Source of the DNA: Heterohyrax brucei
Lineage: Eukaryota; Chordata; Mammalia; Hyracoidea; Procaviidae
Length of the DNA stretch: 64,000 nt
Assembly: GCA_028571685.1 (NCBI GenBank)
Contig: CM053143.1
Span: forward strand, 154,746,329-154,810,328
Direction of reading: 5' to 3'
Shown here: one piece after another, positions 10,592 to 22,450 of the stretch
How positions within the stretch are numbered: the stretch's first letter is position 1
Layout of the letters: every line of letters begins with the position of its first letter
The notes under the pieces: generated by a model
The model's input: only the letters and a program-made list of their open reading frames with translations
Databases searched by the model: none
What the model was told of the DNA's origin: nothing
Program-made: the position numbers and the translations under genes

Positions 10592-11010
10592 CTTTATATT
10601 TTAGAACGACACATTACTCAGAACTCTACTCAGTTAGGGAAAGCTTCAAAGTCAATCACAGCTTTAATACGGAAAGAAGCAATCCAGTGATTATCATGAA
10701 AATTATGGTGCCATCATATTAAAAAGAGGGATGTACTACAGTTATAGTCCTTCCAGATGGAGAGGAAGATGACAAGACTGATAGTAATTAAAATTGGGTT
10801 TAGATATAGTTTATTAAGTGGGATCATAGAGGCAGCTGTAAAGCACAATAAAGATGTGTCATACCATTTCAAGAAATGTAACACAGGAGTCTCAACAACT
10901 ACAAAAACAGCTCTGAAAAAGGTGAAAAATCAACTCACAAAAAAGAATGTCCCAGAACAGACTAATAAGAACAACAGAGAAAACATCAACACAAACATAA
11001 ACATATCACA
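10592..11010 (+). other. L1 inter-ORF spacer with an open frame
   Basis: About 420 bp between the ORF1 stop and the ORF2 ATG. An 88-codon frame (10757-11023) lies in it, starting MERKMTRLIVIKIG, and overlaps the first bases of ORF2. Long A-rich spacers of this type are usual in non-primate L1 lineages. I do not recognise a protein and treat the frame as chance. Confidence 0.6.
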
Positions 11011-14000
11011 ATGGCGGCAGTGAATACATACCTATCAATAATTACACTGAATGTGAATGGACTGAATGCTCCAGTAAAGAGACATGAAGTGACATCTTGG
11101 ATCAAAAGATATGACCCATCCATATGGTGTCTACAAGAAATTCACTTCAGACCAAAAGATAAGAACAAACTGAAAATTAAAAGATGGAAGAATATATATC
11201 AAGCTAACAATGAATGAAGAAGAGCAGAGGTGGCAATTTTAATCTCAGACAAAATAAATTTTAATGTAAAATCCACCATCGTGGACAAAGATGCACACTA
11301 TTGATTGCTGAAAGGTTCAGTACACAAGCAAGACGTAACTGTATTAAATATTTACGCACCTAATATCAGAGCTTGGCAATATCAGAGCACCTAAATACAT
11401 CGAAGAAACACTAACTATATTCAAAAAAATGTTTGATCACCTCACAATAATAGTGGGAGACTTCAACACTCCACTCTCAACACTGGACAGAACATTTAGT
11501 AAAAGGCTGAGTAAAGATACAGAAGACCTTATTGCCACAATTAACCAACTAAACCTCATCGATATATACAGAACTTTCTACCCATCAGCAGACAACTATA
11601 CCTTCTTCTCCAGTGCACATAGAACATTCTCCAGAATTGACCATGTGTTAGGACATAATGCCATTCTCAACAAAATCCATACCACTGAATTATTGCAAAG
11701 CATCTTCTCAGATCATAAAGCCATAAAAGTCAAAATCAATAGCAGAAAAAACATAGATAGCAAGTGGAACTCTTGGAAACTGATCAACATCTTGCTCAAA
11801 AAATCATGAGTTATAGAAGAAATCAAGGATGAAATAAAGAAATTCATGGATTCCAATGACAATGAAAACACTTCCTACCAGAACCTATGGGATACAGCCA
11901 AAGCAGTGCTCAGAGGTCATATCCATAAAGACACACATCTGGAAGGAAGAAAAACACTAAATTAAGGAACTAACTCTACAGCTTGAACAAGCAGAAAGAG
12001 AACAGAGGAACCCCTCAGGCACGAGAAGAAACCAGATTATAAAGATTAGAGCAGAGCAAAATGAATTAGAGAATAGAAAAACAATTGAAAAACTTGAAAA
12101 GACCAAAAGCTAGTTTTTTTTAAAAGATCAACAAAACTGACAAACCACTGGCTAAACTTACTAAAGAAAAATAGGAAAGGAAACAAATAACGCAAATTAG
12201 AAATGAGAGGGGAGTAGTCACAACAGATGCAACAGAAATCAAAAATATCGTTAAGAATACTATGAAAGACTGTACTCTAACAAATTTGAAAACCTAGAGG
12301 AAATGGACAAATTCCTTGATTCATACCACCTACCCAAATTATCACAGCATGAAGCAGAACAACTTAATAAACCCATCACAAAGTAACAGACTGAAACTGT
12401 CATCAAAACACTGCTAACCAAAAAAAGCCCGGGACCAGATGGCTTCACTGCAGAATTCTACCAAGCTTTTAGAGAAGAGTTATTTCCAATACTACTGAGA
12501 CTGTTTCACAGTATAGAAAGGGATGGAGTACTCCCAAACTCATTCTATGAAGCCTGCATAACCCTGACACCAAAGAGAGGGAAAGACCCAACCGAAAAAA
12601 GGACAACTACAGACTGATATCACTCATGAATCTAGATGCAAAAATCTTCAACAAAATTCTTGCCAATAGAATACAACAACATATTCAAAAAATAATCCAT
12701 CGTGACCAAGTGGGATTTATACCAGGGATGCAAGGCTGGTTCAACATCAGAAAAACCACTAATGTGATTAACCACATAAATATGACAAAAGACAAGAATC
12801 ACCTGATTTTGTCCATTGATGAAGAAAAGGCATTTGATAAAGTCCAACACCCATGCACGCTAAAAACTCTTAGCAAAATAGGCACAGATGGAAAATTCCT
12901 CCAACACAATAAGGGCCATTTATACAAAGCCAACTGCCTACATCATCCTGAATGGAGAGAGACTGAAAGACTTTCCCTTGAGAACAGGAACTAGACAAGG
13001 ACGCCCATTCTCACTTCTCCTATTCAACACTGGACTAGAAGTTCTGGCCAGAGCAATTAGACAAGACCAAGAAATAAAGGGCATCTGCACTGGCAAAGAA
13101 CAAGTTAAAATCTCCCTGTTTGCAGATGATATGATTGTATATGCAGAGAATCCCAAAGAATCTGTAAGTAAGCTACTCAAACTGAAAGAAGAGTTCAGCA
13201 AAGTCTCAGGATACAAGAGAAACATAAGTAAATCAGTAGGATTCCTTTATACCAACAACAAGGCTATTAACGAAGAAATCATCAAATCAATACCATTTAC
13301 TATAGCCCCTAGAAAGATAAAGTACCTAGGAATCAATCCAACCGGAGAAATAACAGACCTTTACAAAGAGAACTACAAGCCCTTACTACAAGAAACTAAG
13401 AGAGACTTAGATAAATGGAAAAACCTACCCTGCTCATGGATAGGAAGACTTAACATTGTGAAAATGTCTATTTTACCCAAAGCAATCTATTTATATAATG
13501 CAATCCCAATACAAGTTCTGGCGACATTTTTTAATGAGATGGAGAAACAAATCACCAATTTTGTTTGGAAAGGGAAGAAGCCCTATATAAGTAAGGTACT
13601 ACTAAAGAAGAACACACTGGGAGGCCTCTCATTACCCGACCTTAGAACATACTACACTGCCACAGTGGTCAAAACAGCCTGGTACTGGTACAAGAACAGA
13701 CAGATTGATCAACAGAACAGAATTGAGACCCCAGAGATGACACCATCTGCTCACGAACAGTTGATATTTGATGAAGGCCCTAAGCCATTAAACTGGAGTA
13801 AAAACAGTATCTTCAACAGATGGTGCCGGCAAAACTGGATATCCATCTGCAATAAATTGAAACAAGATCCCTATCTTACAGCTTATACAAAAACCAACTC
13901 CAACTGGATAAAAGACCTAAATAGCACACCTAAAACGATAAAGCTCATCCAAGAAAACGTAGGAACAACAATGGAAGTACTAATACACAACACACACAGA

Positions 14001-14236
14001 ATTCAAAGTCTGTCAAATAAACCACAATCAACAGAAGAGAAAATCAATTAATGGGAACTATTAAGAATCAAACACAGGCCTTTCACACCAACGGACACAT
14101 GCACCAGAATGTTTATCGCAGCACAGTCCATGATAGCAAAAAGATAGAATCAACCCAGATGCCCAACAACAGAAGAATGGATAGGGAAACTATGGTACAC
14201 ATACTCAATGGAGCACTACACAATGATAAAGAATAA
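11011..14236 (+). pseudogene. L1 ORF2 (endonuclease and reverse transcriptase), broken and internally deleted
   Basis: Pieces in order: endonuclease N-terminus with ITLNVNGLNAPVKR and QEIH (11011-11217); endonuclease core with IIVGDFNTPLS and SDHKAIKV (11429-11809); reverse transcriptase with [17 protein letters not shown] (near 12425), LANRIQQHI and [12 protein letters not shown] (12626-12860); the catalytic FADDM at 13119-13133; the thumb and connection region to 14051; and the last C-terminal segment (14051-14236). Stops at 11215, 11303 and 11807 and several frameshifts (for example near 11370, 11960, 12600 and 12890) destroy it. Between the [15 protein letters not shown] end near 14050 and the terminal HMHQNVYRSTVHDSKKIEST block, the usual C-terminal stretch including the cysteine-rich motif is missing, an apparent internal deletion of several hundred bases. 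Confidence 0.92.
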
Positions 14237-14398
14237 TAACGATTCCAGGAAACATCTCATAACCTGGTTTCAACTGGAAGATATTACGTTGAGTGAAAGT
14301 AGTCAGCGACAAAAGGACAAATATTGTATGAGACCTGTACGATAAGATCTCCCAAACAGACTTGTGTATACAAGAAAAGACTCTCTGACAGCTGCAAA

Positions 14399-14428
14399 GG
14401 AGGGGAGGGAGGGAGGGAGGGGGGAGGG
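14399..14428 (+). repeat. L1 3' UTR G-rich polypurine tract
   Basis: A run of GGGA repeats with six or more G-tracts of three or more bases, in the L1 3' UTR. Mammalian L1 3' UTRs commonly carry such a potential G-quadruplex tract. Confidence 0.85.
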
Positions 14429-15318
14429 TCTAGATTAGATCGGTGGTAAAAATTTGGTTAGGTGAAATCGGTGATAACAGACACTAGAAACAAGAACAAT
14501 AATAAGTGGACTTCAGCATAACTTGAATACTTCTTCCATCTTAACTCAATATTGCAAGGACAGAGTAGCTGGGGCAGGGGCAGAGGACCATGCTCTTAGG
14601 TGAAATCGAGGCCAACTGGCACAACTAGCGTTTTGCTAAGAGGGCTCTCTACACCCCACATTAGTGAGTGGCATCTGGGGTCTATAAAGCTGCCAAGCTG
14701 CCATCCGAGGGCACAGCAAATGGTCCCAACTCAGCAGGAATGGATGCTCACTGAGGACCAAAATGTCAACCCAGAAGGCAAGGAGACCTACATGAGTGGG
14801 TGCCTACATCAACTTGGGACCGAAAGAACCAGATGGTCCTGGCCACCACCAGTGACAGCCACGATGGAGCTCACAAAGTTGAGTCTCACTGGCAACAAAA
14901 GAATAAATAGGGGTGCACCCTGAGATCTGAAATAAAAGACCACAATTGATGGTCTGGGTGCTTCGGGGTTCCCCTGGGAGCATGGACCCTGGCCCTGATG
15001 CTGCCCTTGCCCATGGATCATAACGAAGGTCCACTCTTCGGACAGCAAGGGATTGTATTTGGCAATGCAGAGTGACTATATATTGGATGCATTTTATGGT
15101 TCTACGCATCTATAGTATATCATCCTGCTGACCTCTGGCTGGAGGAAGGGAAGTGGGTGGAGAGGAGGGGAAAGGAGACTGTTTGGTTGATGAGACATGT
15201 ATGGAGCAGAGAGGAAGTGTGCTGTCACTGGGCAGGGAGAGCAGTAGAAGCTGGATAGAGGTGGGCACATAAATTTATATGGAAATACACATTTTCACTC
15301 AGTCATAATAAAAAAAAA

Positions 15319-15333
15319 AAGAATTCTACCTAA
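15319..15333. repeat. Target-site duplication, right copy
   Basis: Exact match to 8627-8641. The first two A bases cannot be told apart from the end of the L1 poly-A tail. Confidence 0.93.
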
Positions 15334-15429
15334 ATTACTAAACCGGAAAAATAATCAATAAAGGAAAATCTTAACTGACAATTCTAAGAACTAAACTTAC
15401 AATATCACTCCAGCTTCACAACCACTAAG

Positions 15430-15915
15430 TCCTACCTGAGATGACTCTGATAGGGGTCACAACAGAGTCCCTGAAAGAGCTAAAGAAAAACAGAGAATGA
15501 AATTGAAATTCACGGAAAAAGACCAGACTTACTGGTCTGACAAAGACTGGAAGAACCCTTGAGACTATGGCTTCCAGACACCCTGCTAACCCACACCTGA
15601 AAACATTCTTGAAGCCCACTTTTCAGACAGAGATTAGAAAGCCATATAAGCAAAAAATAATGCATATGAAGAACATGCTTCTTCTTCTTAGTTCAAATAT
15701 GTAAGACTAACTAGACAATTCCTATCCAAAAGCAAGATGAGAAGAAAGGAACGCATATGAACTGGATGAAAGGATACAAGGAACCTGGAGTGCAAACGGG
15801 TAGTGTGTTGTCCCGTTGTGGGAACTGTAACCAATGTCATAAAATATATATATAAATTTGAACACAAATTAGCTTCAGCTGTAAACTTTCACCTAAAGCA
15901 CAATAAAATTAAAAA
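15430..15915 (+). mobile_element. Older 5'-truncated L1 3' UTR tail
   Basis: Contains the block 'agaccagacttactggtctg' followed by the 'agactatggcttccagacac' and 'ccaatgtcataaaa' blocks, and ends in 'cacctaaagcacaataaaat'. The same module occurs at 34862-35914, 37290-38205 and 48940-49440 downstream of L1 ORF2 remnants, which identifies it as an L1 3' UTR. It lies about 100 bp beyond the younger L1. Confidence 0.75.
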
Positions 15916-16019
15916 CAAAACTAAATCCTATTTAAGAGTGGCCATATTGCTGGTCCTCAAATCCAATCCACGTCACATTTCAGATACGGATTATGTATTA
16001 GGCAAGTAGATATGGTACA

Positions 16020-16068
16020 TAAAACCTCACTGCCATCGAGTTGATCCTGACTCCCGGCAATCCTGTAA
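16020..16068 (-). mobile_element. AfroSINE scrap, reverse
   Basis: 'gccatcgagttgatcctgac'; only the terminal 50 bp remain. Confidence 0.75.
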
Positions 16069-16427
16069 TACCTAGTTATAATTCAATATACAGACTTTCG
16101 TGAAGTTGATACACTGGTCTTTTTTATAATAAAACAAATACATGTCTGGTGTAAGTGCTACATGCTTAGTAATGTTTACCCCTAACAGCATCAGAGGCAG
16201 GCGTTTCTGAATTAGAAGACTCAGGCGCTGGGAGGCCGAGGAGCTTCACTAACGCCCCACAGAGAACAGAGAGGGGACTGAATCCAGGCAGTGGCAGCAG
16301 AGCACAACTTTTCACTTTACAACAGTGCATTGTGTTGTTAATCAAAAACTTTTTACTGGGGACTAAGTATGCAAGAGTTCTATGGTAGAATTTTCACTTT
16401 CCATACAGCACACCCAGGTCTTCTTCT

Positions 16428-16692
16428 CAGGCAGTACACCTCTGTTAGTGGACATTTGAGACTGCCATGACGCCCAACAGGTTTCAGCAGAACTTCCAGA
16501 CTAAGACGGATCAGGCACAAAGTCCTGAAGATCATCTTCTGACAATCACCCAATGAAAATTGTAAGGATCATAACAATCTGATCTGCAACTGATCACAGA
16601 ATGGTGCAGGACCGGGCAGCCTTTCATTCTGCTGTGTGTAGTGTTGTCATCAGTTCAGAGCACAAGTGACAGCAGACGACAACAACAAACGG
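16428..16692 (+). mobile_element. Extended AfroSINE / RTE-related tail
   Basis: 'gaacttccagactaagacgg' and 'atggtgcaggaccgggcagc' followed by a GACAACAACAAAC tail, the same tail as at 22030, 47205 and 56295. Confidence 0.6.
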
Positions 16693-18061
16693 CATGTTAT
16701 CACTTAAAAGCCTTTAATGCTAGATAAAATCCAGTGAAGCTATTTTGGCCAACAGTTTGCTTTGTGTGAAGACTTTTCAATTGCAAGCTTGACCTCTTTG
16801 CCATATATACGGGTATTCTGATTTTTTTCTTCCAATTTCAGTTTTGGTAAGTTGTGCCTTTCAAAAAGCTTACCTATTCATCTAGGTTTTTGCTTTTATT
16901 GGCAAAAAGTTGATTTTTTTCTTTATTATGTTTTTAATGTCTATCGAATCTGTAGTCCAGACTAATTAGTGACACATCAGTACACACAGCTCACAAGGCT
17001 GTCACCCTCCCTAGCTAACACACACTCCACAATCCCTCCTTCCCACCCTCCCTTATCTTACTGACCAACAGCCTGAGGCACAAAGTTTATTAGTTTGTCT
17101 AGGGCCAATTAACTTCTGAAGGTAGGGTCCCAATTTAGGCTTAACCATCCTATTTCTGTATCCCTTGTCTTTTATTTTTAAAGTAGGAATTACAGGTAGC
17201 CCCTAACTTATGACATATTCCAATTATAATAAAGTATGCTTCTGACAGTATTTGTGTGTGTGTATGTGTGTGCATATCTTATTGTTAGTAACATGAATTA
17301 CATACAAGGCTGCAGAATATAATCTGCTGAGGTTACCATTCTGACATGCAGATGTTCAAACATAGAATTTATAAACATACTAATTTAAAAAAGGCAGTAA
17401 CAGTAAAAGTTTTAAAAAAAGGTATTCAACTTACATTAGAACCAACTTAAGGAGTTGTCAGAGCAAGGGACTACTTGTCTAGCTACTTAACTGAGTTTGT
17501 CTTGTAAGGATTAAATGAGACAAAATAGACTAAGCGTCTTAAAATGTCTGCTAATTAGCAAGACACTCCACAAAGTATCAGAACTAGACAATAATGGACA
17601 GTATAAACTGAGGGATGGTAACACGAAATAAATCTTTATTTTCATTTCAGATATTCGGCGAACATTAACTAGATTGATCTGGCTAGTAATGGTACCTTGA
17701 AGGTAAAAGGTGATCCATACAGATCCTATGCTTACCAGCCCCAAAGACAGCCTTCAAGTACAAATGTGTCAGAAGACAACACTGAAAAGGGTCACAGAGA
17801 CCATCTGGTCCACCCTCTCGGAAGGACACAGAAGCTATCATCTATTATAGTTTTTCATCTACCATCTTTCTTCCTTTTACACTCTGAAGAATAAATTTTC
17901 AAGCTTCTGTCAGATATTTCCCTACATCTATGGAGCTTTTTTTTTTTTTTCCTTTCTCCTCCTCAATGTCAACTCCATATTTTCTGGCTATGAGAAAACA
18001 CAACAGACATAATTACAGTTGAGCTACTTCTTGGGGAAAATCAGGTTTAGAACTCATCTTC

Positions 18062-18227
18062 CTGAACACCCATTACCGCTGGGTCAATTCAGACCCATAG
18101 TCAGTCAACCAGGACAGAGCGGAATTGCCCCATAGAGTGTCCGAGGAGAGTATGGTGGATTTGAACTGTTGACTTTTTTTACTTCGCAACCGAACTCTTA
18201 ACCACAAAGCCACCAGGGTTTCTTCTT
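18062..18227 (-). mobile_element. AfroSINE, reverse
   Basis: 'gaattgccccatagagtgtc' to 'aaccacaaagccaccagggt'. Confidence 0.9.
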
Positions 18228-20626
18228 GCATAACAGTAACTGCAAACAGTTCTGGATTCTTGGTGCTAAGGTACATTTATTTCTTCAGCAGTGATTTCCA
18301 CTGTGACTGTGTCTGGCTACCCTAACACAGCTCAGCAACAACATGAGGAACTTCTGTTTCTGTCAACAGATCATCTTCACACAGTCAGACACATCTGTCC
18401 TAGAGATTCAGCTGAAAAGGCTAAATCCTCATATTTCCATGCTGGTCCAAGTGGCAGCCTGCTGTTTCACCACCCTGGTACTGCTGCTAATCTGGAAAAT
18501 TGGTACCTCGAAAAACGTCATGGGGGCAGGGGGAATGGCTTTCTAGTGGGGTGTAGAGCAAGGACTTGGTTTGGGAGTGAAGTAGTACATTTTTGTTCCA
18601 AAGCCACCGAAAACTAGCTCTTTGCAGAAATCACAGCTTCTGCTTCCAACTGTTTACAGTGGTATGGGGAAGATGGAGACGATGTGGTTTGAGTCTTTCC
18701 AGGAAGCAATGCTTTCCAAATAATAATAAGTAGGTGTGCCATACATTCAAAAGCCAGCAAACATAGACTTAAACACAGAAGACCTTCTCAGTTCATGTTC
18801 CTCCAATTTTGTTCCCAGAAAGCATGCAAATAAGCTTGAAGCCTCGGTAAATTTCAAAAGCCACTCTCAGTAGTAATTTAACCTCCCTTTAAGAAGCAAT
18901 TAAAAAAAAAAAAGGCAATAGAATCTCTCTCTAGTACACCAAAAACTCCCTGGTTGGTCCTTGTCAAATCTTACTTCTGTATTTAACAAGAAAGTTCCAC
19001 AATCACGCTGCCAAACACAACTACCTAAATATTTTTAAGCAATTCATAGTCAGGCTCTTACTGCTGATTAGTTACCTCAGGTAATGCAAGAACTGTACAT
19101 GTGAACTCAATGGACAGATGCATTATGTATTTGGCAGGATTGTTCCATTTCCACCACAAAGATAAATATACACTGACTTTTACAAAACTTGGAAGGAAAA
19201 TGCATTCAAAAAGGAAAATAAAAGGCCATACAGAATTTAATACTCCCAAAAAGCCAGACGAAATGAAGCAGCAGTAGAAAGATGCTGGCGCGGGCCAGCA
19301 AACTTAATGCAACACCTGGCACGCTGCTCCAGGTAACTTTAGGAAATGTACCTACCTGTTCATTCTAGTCGGTCTGGTCATCACTTACACTGCAGTGTGT
19401 GCTTTGCTTTGTTGCATACCGAGACATCACCTAGTCCATCACAGTCACGATTCCTCCAACATTTCTAGAAGCTGGCCAGTCATTCCAATTTCACAACTAC
19501 ACCCTGATTTTCCATGGCTGTCATTTCCAAGAAGATTGGCTAGGATAAGTTTTAAGGTTTATGATCTACGTAATGAATGTAAATGCTTTTTTTACATTTC
19601 AACAATCCCAACCATAAATGAGTATGTGTTATGTTCCAAAACTGTCACTTAGCTAATGACATGCTCTGTAATGCCATTAATATCAAATACACTTTGGACT
19701 CTAATTTTAGACTTATTTTTGAACACACATGAAAGATGGTAGAAAAAGAGCTGGAATAAAATTCCTCTTGCAATGACAGGGACACGCAGGGTATCCCTAC
19801 ACTCAGAAGCAGCCCATTCCAACTGCTTGACTACTTTTATAGTAGAAGGGTCTTAGTAAGTCATGCTTCATTGCTTGTGATTGGTCAAAAGTGAGTGAGA
19901 CTTATTTTAACTAGGAACCATAACAATTCTGGTGTTTTAACGAAGCTGATAATTTTATTTCCATTATTTCATTTTTATTAATGACAAACATCAGGGTCAT
20001 TATCAAATGCTGAACATATGCCACCATGCAGGGTGTTCAATGAAACACAGTCTAATTCCAAAATGGTCCAGACAATGGCACCACGAGTGTACTACCTGCA
20101 TGACTTCCTTTTCAGAACTCCAAAACAAAAGCTGTCAAGTGTTTTACATCCTGGTAACTCTGTACACGCCAATGCCAATGTGCTTTCCAGTGATATCACA
20201 CAAGGAATATAAGCTTAGTTTCTTATTTACTTTGAAAACAGTGTTTATTATTTCAAGTGACAGTATGGAAACAGGAAATTAACAAAGTCTACACTTTCAA
20301 AATTCGTGTCTAGTTTTGATGTTCCCAGTATCAGAACAGGCTAATGCTCTATTTCAGCTCCTTTGGTCAGGTTAGCAACTGGCTAAAAATGCACGCAGAG
20401 CAAGGTGTATGAACTTTAATGCTTCAGGCAGAAGCATTGCACACCAACACTCAGGTGTACACTATGGCTGAGGACACAGGAGGGAGAGAGAGAGAGAACA
20501 CTTCAGAGGGTTTGAGTTTAAATTTGAAAGTTGTATCTCAGAACTTCAGATAAGCAATACAGTTGTGTGATTATTATCACACCTCTAGAAAACAGTTAAT
20601 TTCCTTCTGAAAAAGGTCATGGATTG

Positions 20627-21130
20627 AATTGTTTCCTCCTCTAAAATGTGTGTATCAGTTTGGCTAGGCCATGATTCCTCATATGGTATGATGTTCCTAT
20701 GAACTGTAAATCCTGCCTCCGTGATATTAATGAGGAAGATGGGTGGTGATTGTGTTAGTGAGGTAGGATTCAATCTGTAAGCCTGTACTGTGTCTTGAGT
20801 CAAGACATCTACTTTGCAAATGTTTTCTAATATATAGAAATAAATTAATTGGGCTATAAAGGAAAGGGAAGCAAGCAGAGTTGGGGACCTCATACCACCA
20901 AGACAGAAGCAGTGCTGGGAGCAGGGAGCAGAGCGTGTTCTTTGGACCACCCAAGAAGCTCAAGTCTGAGAAGATGGACAAACAATGACCTTCCATGAGA
21001 AAGACTTCTCCTGAAGCTGATGTCCTGAATTTGGACTTGTAGTCTACCAGACTATGAGAAAATAAATATTTCTTTGCTAAAGCCATCCATTTGTGACATT
21101 TCTGTTACAGCAGGACTAGACGAGTACGAC
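20627..21130 (+). mobile_element. MaLR-like solo LTR carrying a copied insert
   Basis: Runs from 'tcatggattgaattgtttcc' to 'ttacagcaggactagacgag', with AATAAA near 21060. Compared with the other family members it holds about 45 extra bases near 20805-20853, whose core is duplicated at 21574-21612. Solo LTR only. Confidence 0.65.
20809..20847 (+). repeat. Copied 39-bp segment inside an LTR
   Basis: Matches 21574-21612 with two mismatches, including 30 identical bases from 'aaatgttttctaatatatag'. Absent from the other LTRs of the family. Confidence 0.93.
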
Positions 21131-21284
21131 AAAAAAGTAAAACATATATGTACATACATGTGTGTATGTTCAACTATGCTGCCCTTTTTTAAGATTCCAT
21201 GCTTATGCCTGATTTGATTAACATCACAACAATGATAAATTAAGATTGCCAGGCCTGTTCAGTATGAAAACTGGCAAAACCAAC

Positions 21285-21470
21285 CTTGCAGCTTCTGATT
21301 CTCCTTCTCCATTCTGAGAAGCAGTATCTGTTGTAGAATAGCCTTCCGCCACAGCTCTCGAAGCTCCCGGGATGTCCTTTTCTTCTCCTCTGGCACAGGG
21401 CCAGAGGACCCATCTTCACAAACTGCTTCTAAAGGGGACCGTGTTGGAAGCTCACCTAGATCTGAATAAT
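21285..21470 (-). CDS. TBC1D1: TBC1D1 coding exon A (pre-TBC regulatory segment)
   Basis: Internal exon read from 21470 down to 21285, 186 nt, open. The acceptor is TTCTTTTCCCACTCCAG|AT and the donor CTGCAAG|GTTGGT. It enters in phase 1, so the previous exon must end with a G to make the first Asp. The peptide starts (D)YSDLGELPTRSPLEAVCED, passes through EEKKRTSRELRELW and ends with ILQQILLLRMEKENQKLQ. TBC1D1 has this segment just N-terminal to the GAP domain. The basic-amphipathic W-K-A-I-L-Q-Q-I-L-L-L-R-M stretch corresponds to the region reported to bind calmodulin in the paralogue TBC1D4. The acidic/proline-rich first half differs from human at several sites (for example SSGPV where I recall FGPPP). 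The exon lies between an LTR (20627-21130) and a short duplicated segment (21574-21612). Confidence 0.94.
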
Positions 21471-21573
21471 CTGGAGTGGGAAAAGAAGACTTCAGAAGGG
21501 TCATTTTTCCAAAATTTATACTTGAACATGATACCAAATCAGCAAGCTGCTCATTTAGATCTAACAATACCAC

Positions 21574-21612
21574 CTACTTTAAAAATGTTTTCTAATATAT
21601 AGAAATAAATTA
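21574..21612 (+). repeat. Probable source of the copied 39-bp segment
   Basis: Lies 104-142 nt upstream of the TBC1D1 exon A acceptor in gene orientation, in sequence with no recognised repeat. Confidence 0.9.
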
Positions 21613-21799
21613 TGACTGGACCACAAACATGAAACATTAGCTAGTAAACAGTTACAGTACCTGAGAAATTATTCAAAGATATCTACGTTTAAGATGTGAT
21701 TTTTTATCTTTACGTAAGTTTAAGACTCTACTGTAGACATGTTATCAGGAGGGACGAGTCCCTGCTGAAAGGCATCACTCTTGGTAGAGACCAAAATCC

Positions 21800-21962
21800 A
21801 AACTATACCTACAGCTGTTGAGTCAATGCCAACTCACGGCAACTCTACAGGACAGAGTACAACACAGCTGCTCCACAGCGTTTCCAAGGAGCGCCTGGTG
21901 GATATGAACTGCCAGCCGCCTGGTTAGCATTACTAGCACTTAACCATTACGCCACCAGCATC
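21800..21962 (-). mobile_element. AfroSINE, reverse
   Basis: 'agctgttgagtcaatgccaa' to 'aaccattacgccaccagcat'. Confidence 0.9.
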
Positions 21963-21994
21963 TGTGAAAAGGGGAAGAGTCTCAATGAGACAGA

Positions 21995-22122
21995 TTAACA
22001 CAGCGGCTCAAACACAGCAACAACTGTGACAATGGTGCAGGACTGCGCAGTGTTTCCTTCTGTTGGGCACAGGGTCAAGACCAGTCAAAACCCACTTGGT
22101 GGCACCTAACAATAGCAGACAT
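21995..22122 (+). mobile_element. Extended AfroSINE tail
   Basis: 'atggtgcaggactgcgcagt' to 'ggtggcacctaacaatagca'. Confidence 0.7.
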
Positions 22123-22127
22123 TCACA

Positions 22128-22268
22128 CAGATATGCATTTGGCTGCTAGCCAAAAGGTCAGCAATTCAAATCCACCAGCCACTCCTCGGAAATCCTATGA
22201 AGCAGTTCTACTCTGTCCCATAGGGTCACTATTAGTCAAAATGGACTGGATGACAATCGGCATGTAAC
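22128..22268 (+). mobile_element. AfroSINE, forward
   Basis: 'tgctagccaaaaggtcagca' to 'caaaatggactggatgacaa'. Confidence 0.9.
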
Positions 22269-22359
22269 CAAACTATTAAGGGCTTTGTGTTTAATAATTT
22301 ATTAAACACAATATGGATAGTACAAGTATTACCAATTTAAATAAAAACAAACTGAGACA

Positions 22360-22450
22360 AAGGGAGCTTAAGTGACTTGCCCAATGTCACACAGCAATAA
22401 AACAGTGGAGCCTAGACTGGAATCCAAGTGGTCTGGCTTTGATGTGCACT
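22360..22450 (-). repeat. MIR, reverse orientation
   Basis: 'aagtgacttgcccaatgtca' and 'cacagcaataaaacagtgga' match the reverse MIR core. Confidence 0.85.

Larger units (their letters stand above)
8642..15318 (+). mobile_element. Near-full-length L1 (LINE-1) insertion, antisense to TBC1D1
   Basis: About 6.7 kb flanked by a 15-bp duplication, aagaattctacctaa, at 8627-8641 and 15319-15333. The element has a 5' UTR opening with GGCGGAGTGAAGATGGC, a broken ORF1, an inter-ORF spacer of about 420 bp, a broken ORF2, a 3' UTR of about 1.1 kb with a G-rich tract, and a terminal A-run. The intact target duplication and readable ORFs make it the youngest large L1 here, yet several stops and frameshifts make it inactive. 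Its last 250 bp recur at 52320 and 54024, so the subfamily has been active in this lineage. Confidence 0.95.
7209..21284 (-). other. TBC1D1: TBC1D1 intron between exons A and B
   Basis: 14,076 nt between the exon A donor and the exon B acceptor. Nearly half is one L1 insertion in antisense orientation (8642-15318). The rest holds two MaLR-type LTRs (7484-8150 and 20627-21130), an older L1 tail, and AfroSINEs. The stretches 8330-8625, 16700-18055 and 18230-20620 look mostly single-copy. I see no exon-like open frame there, only a TG run near 17252-17272 and poly-T tracts. Confidence 0.85.
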
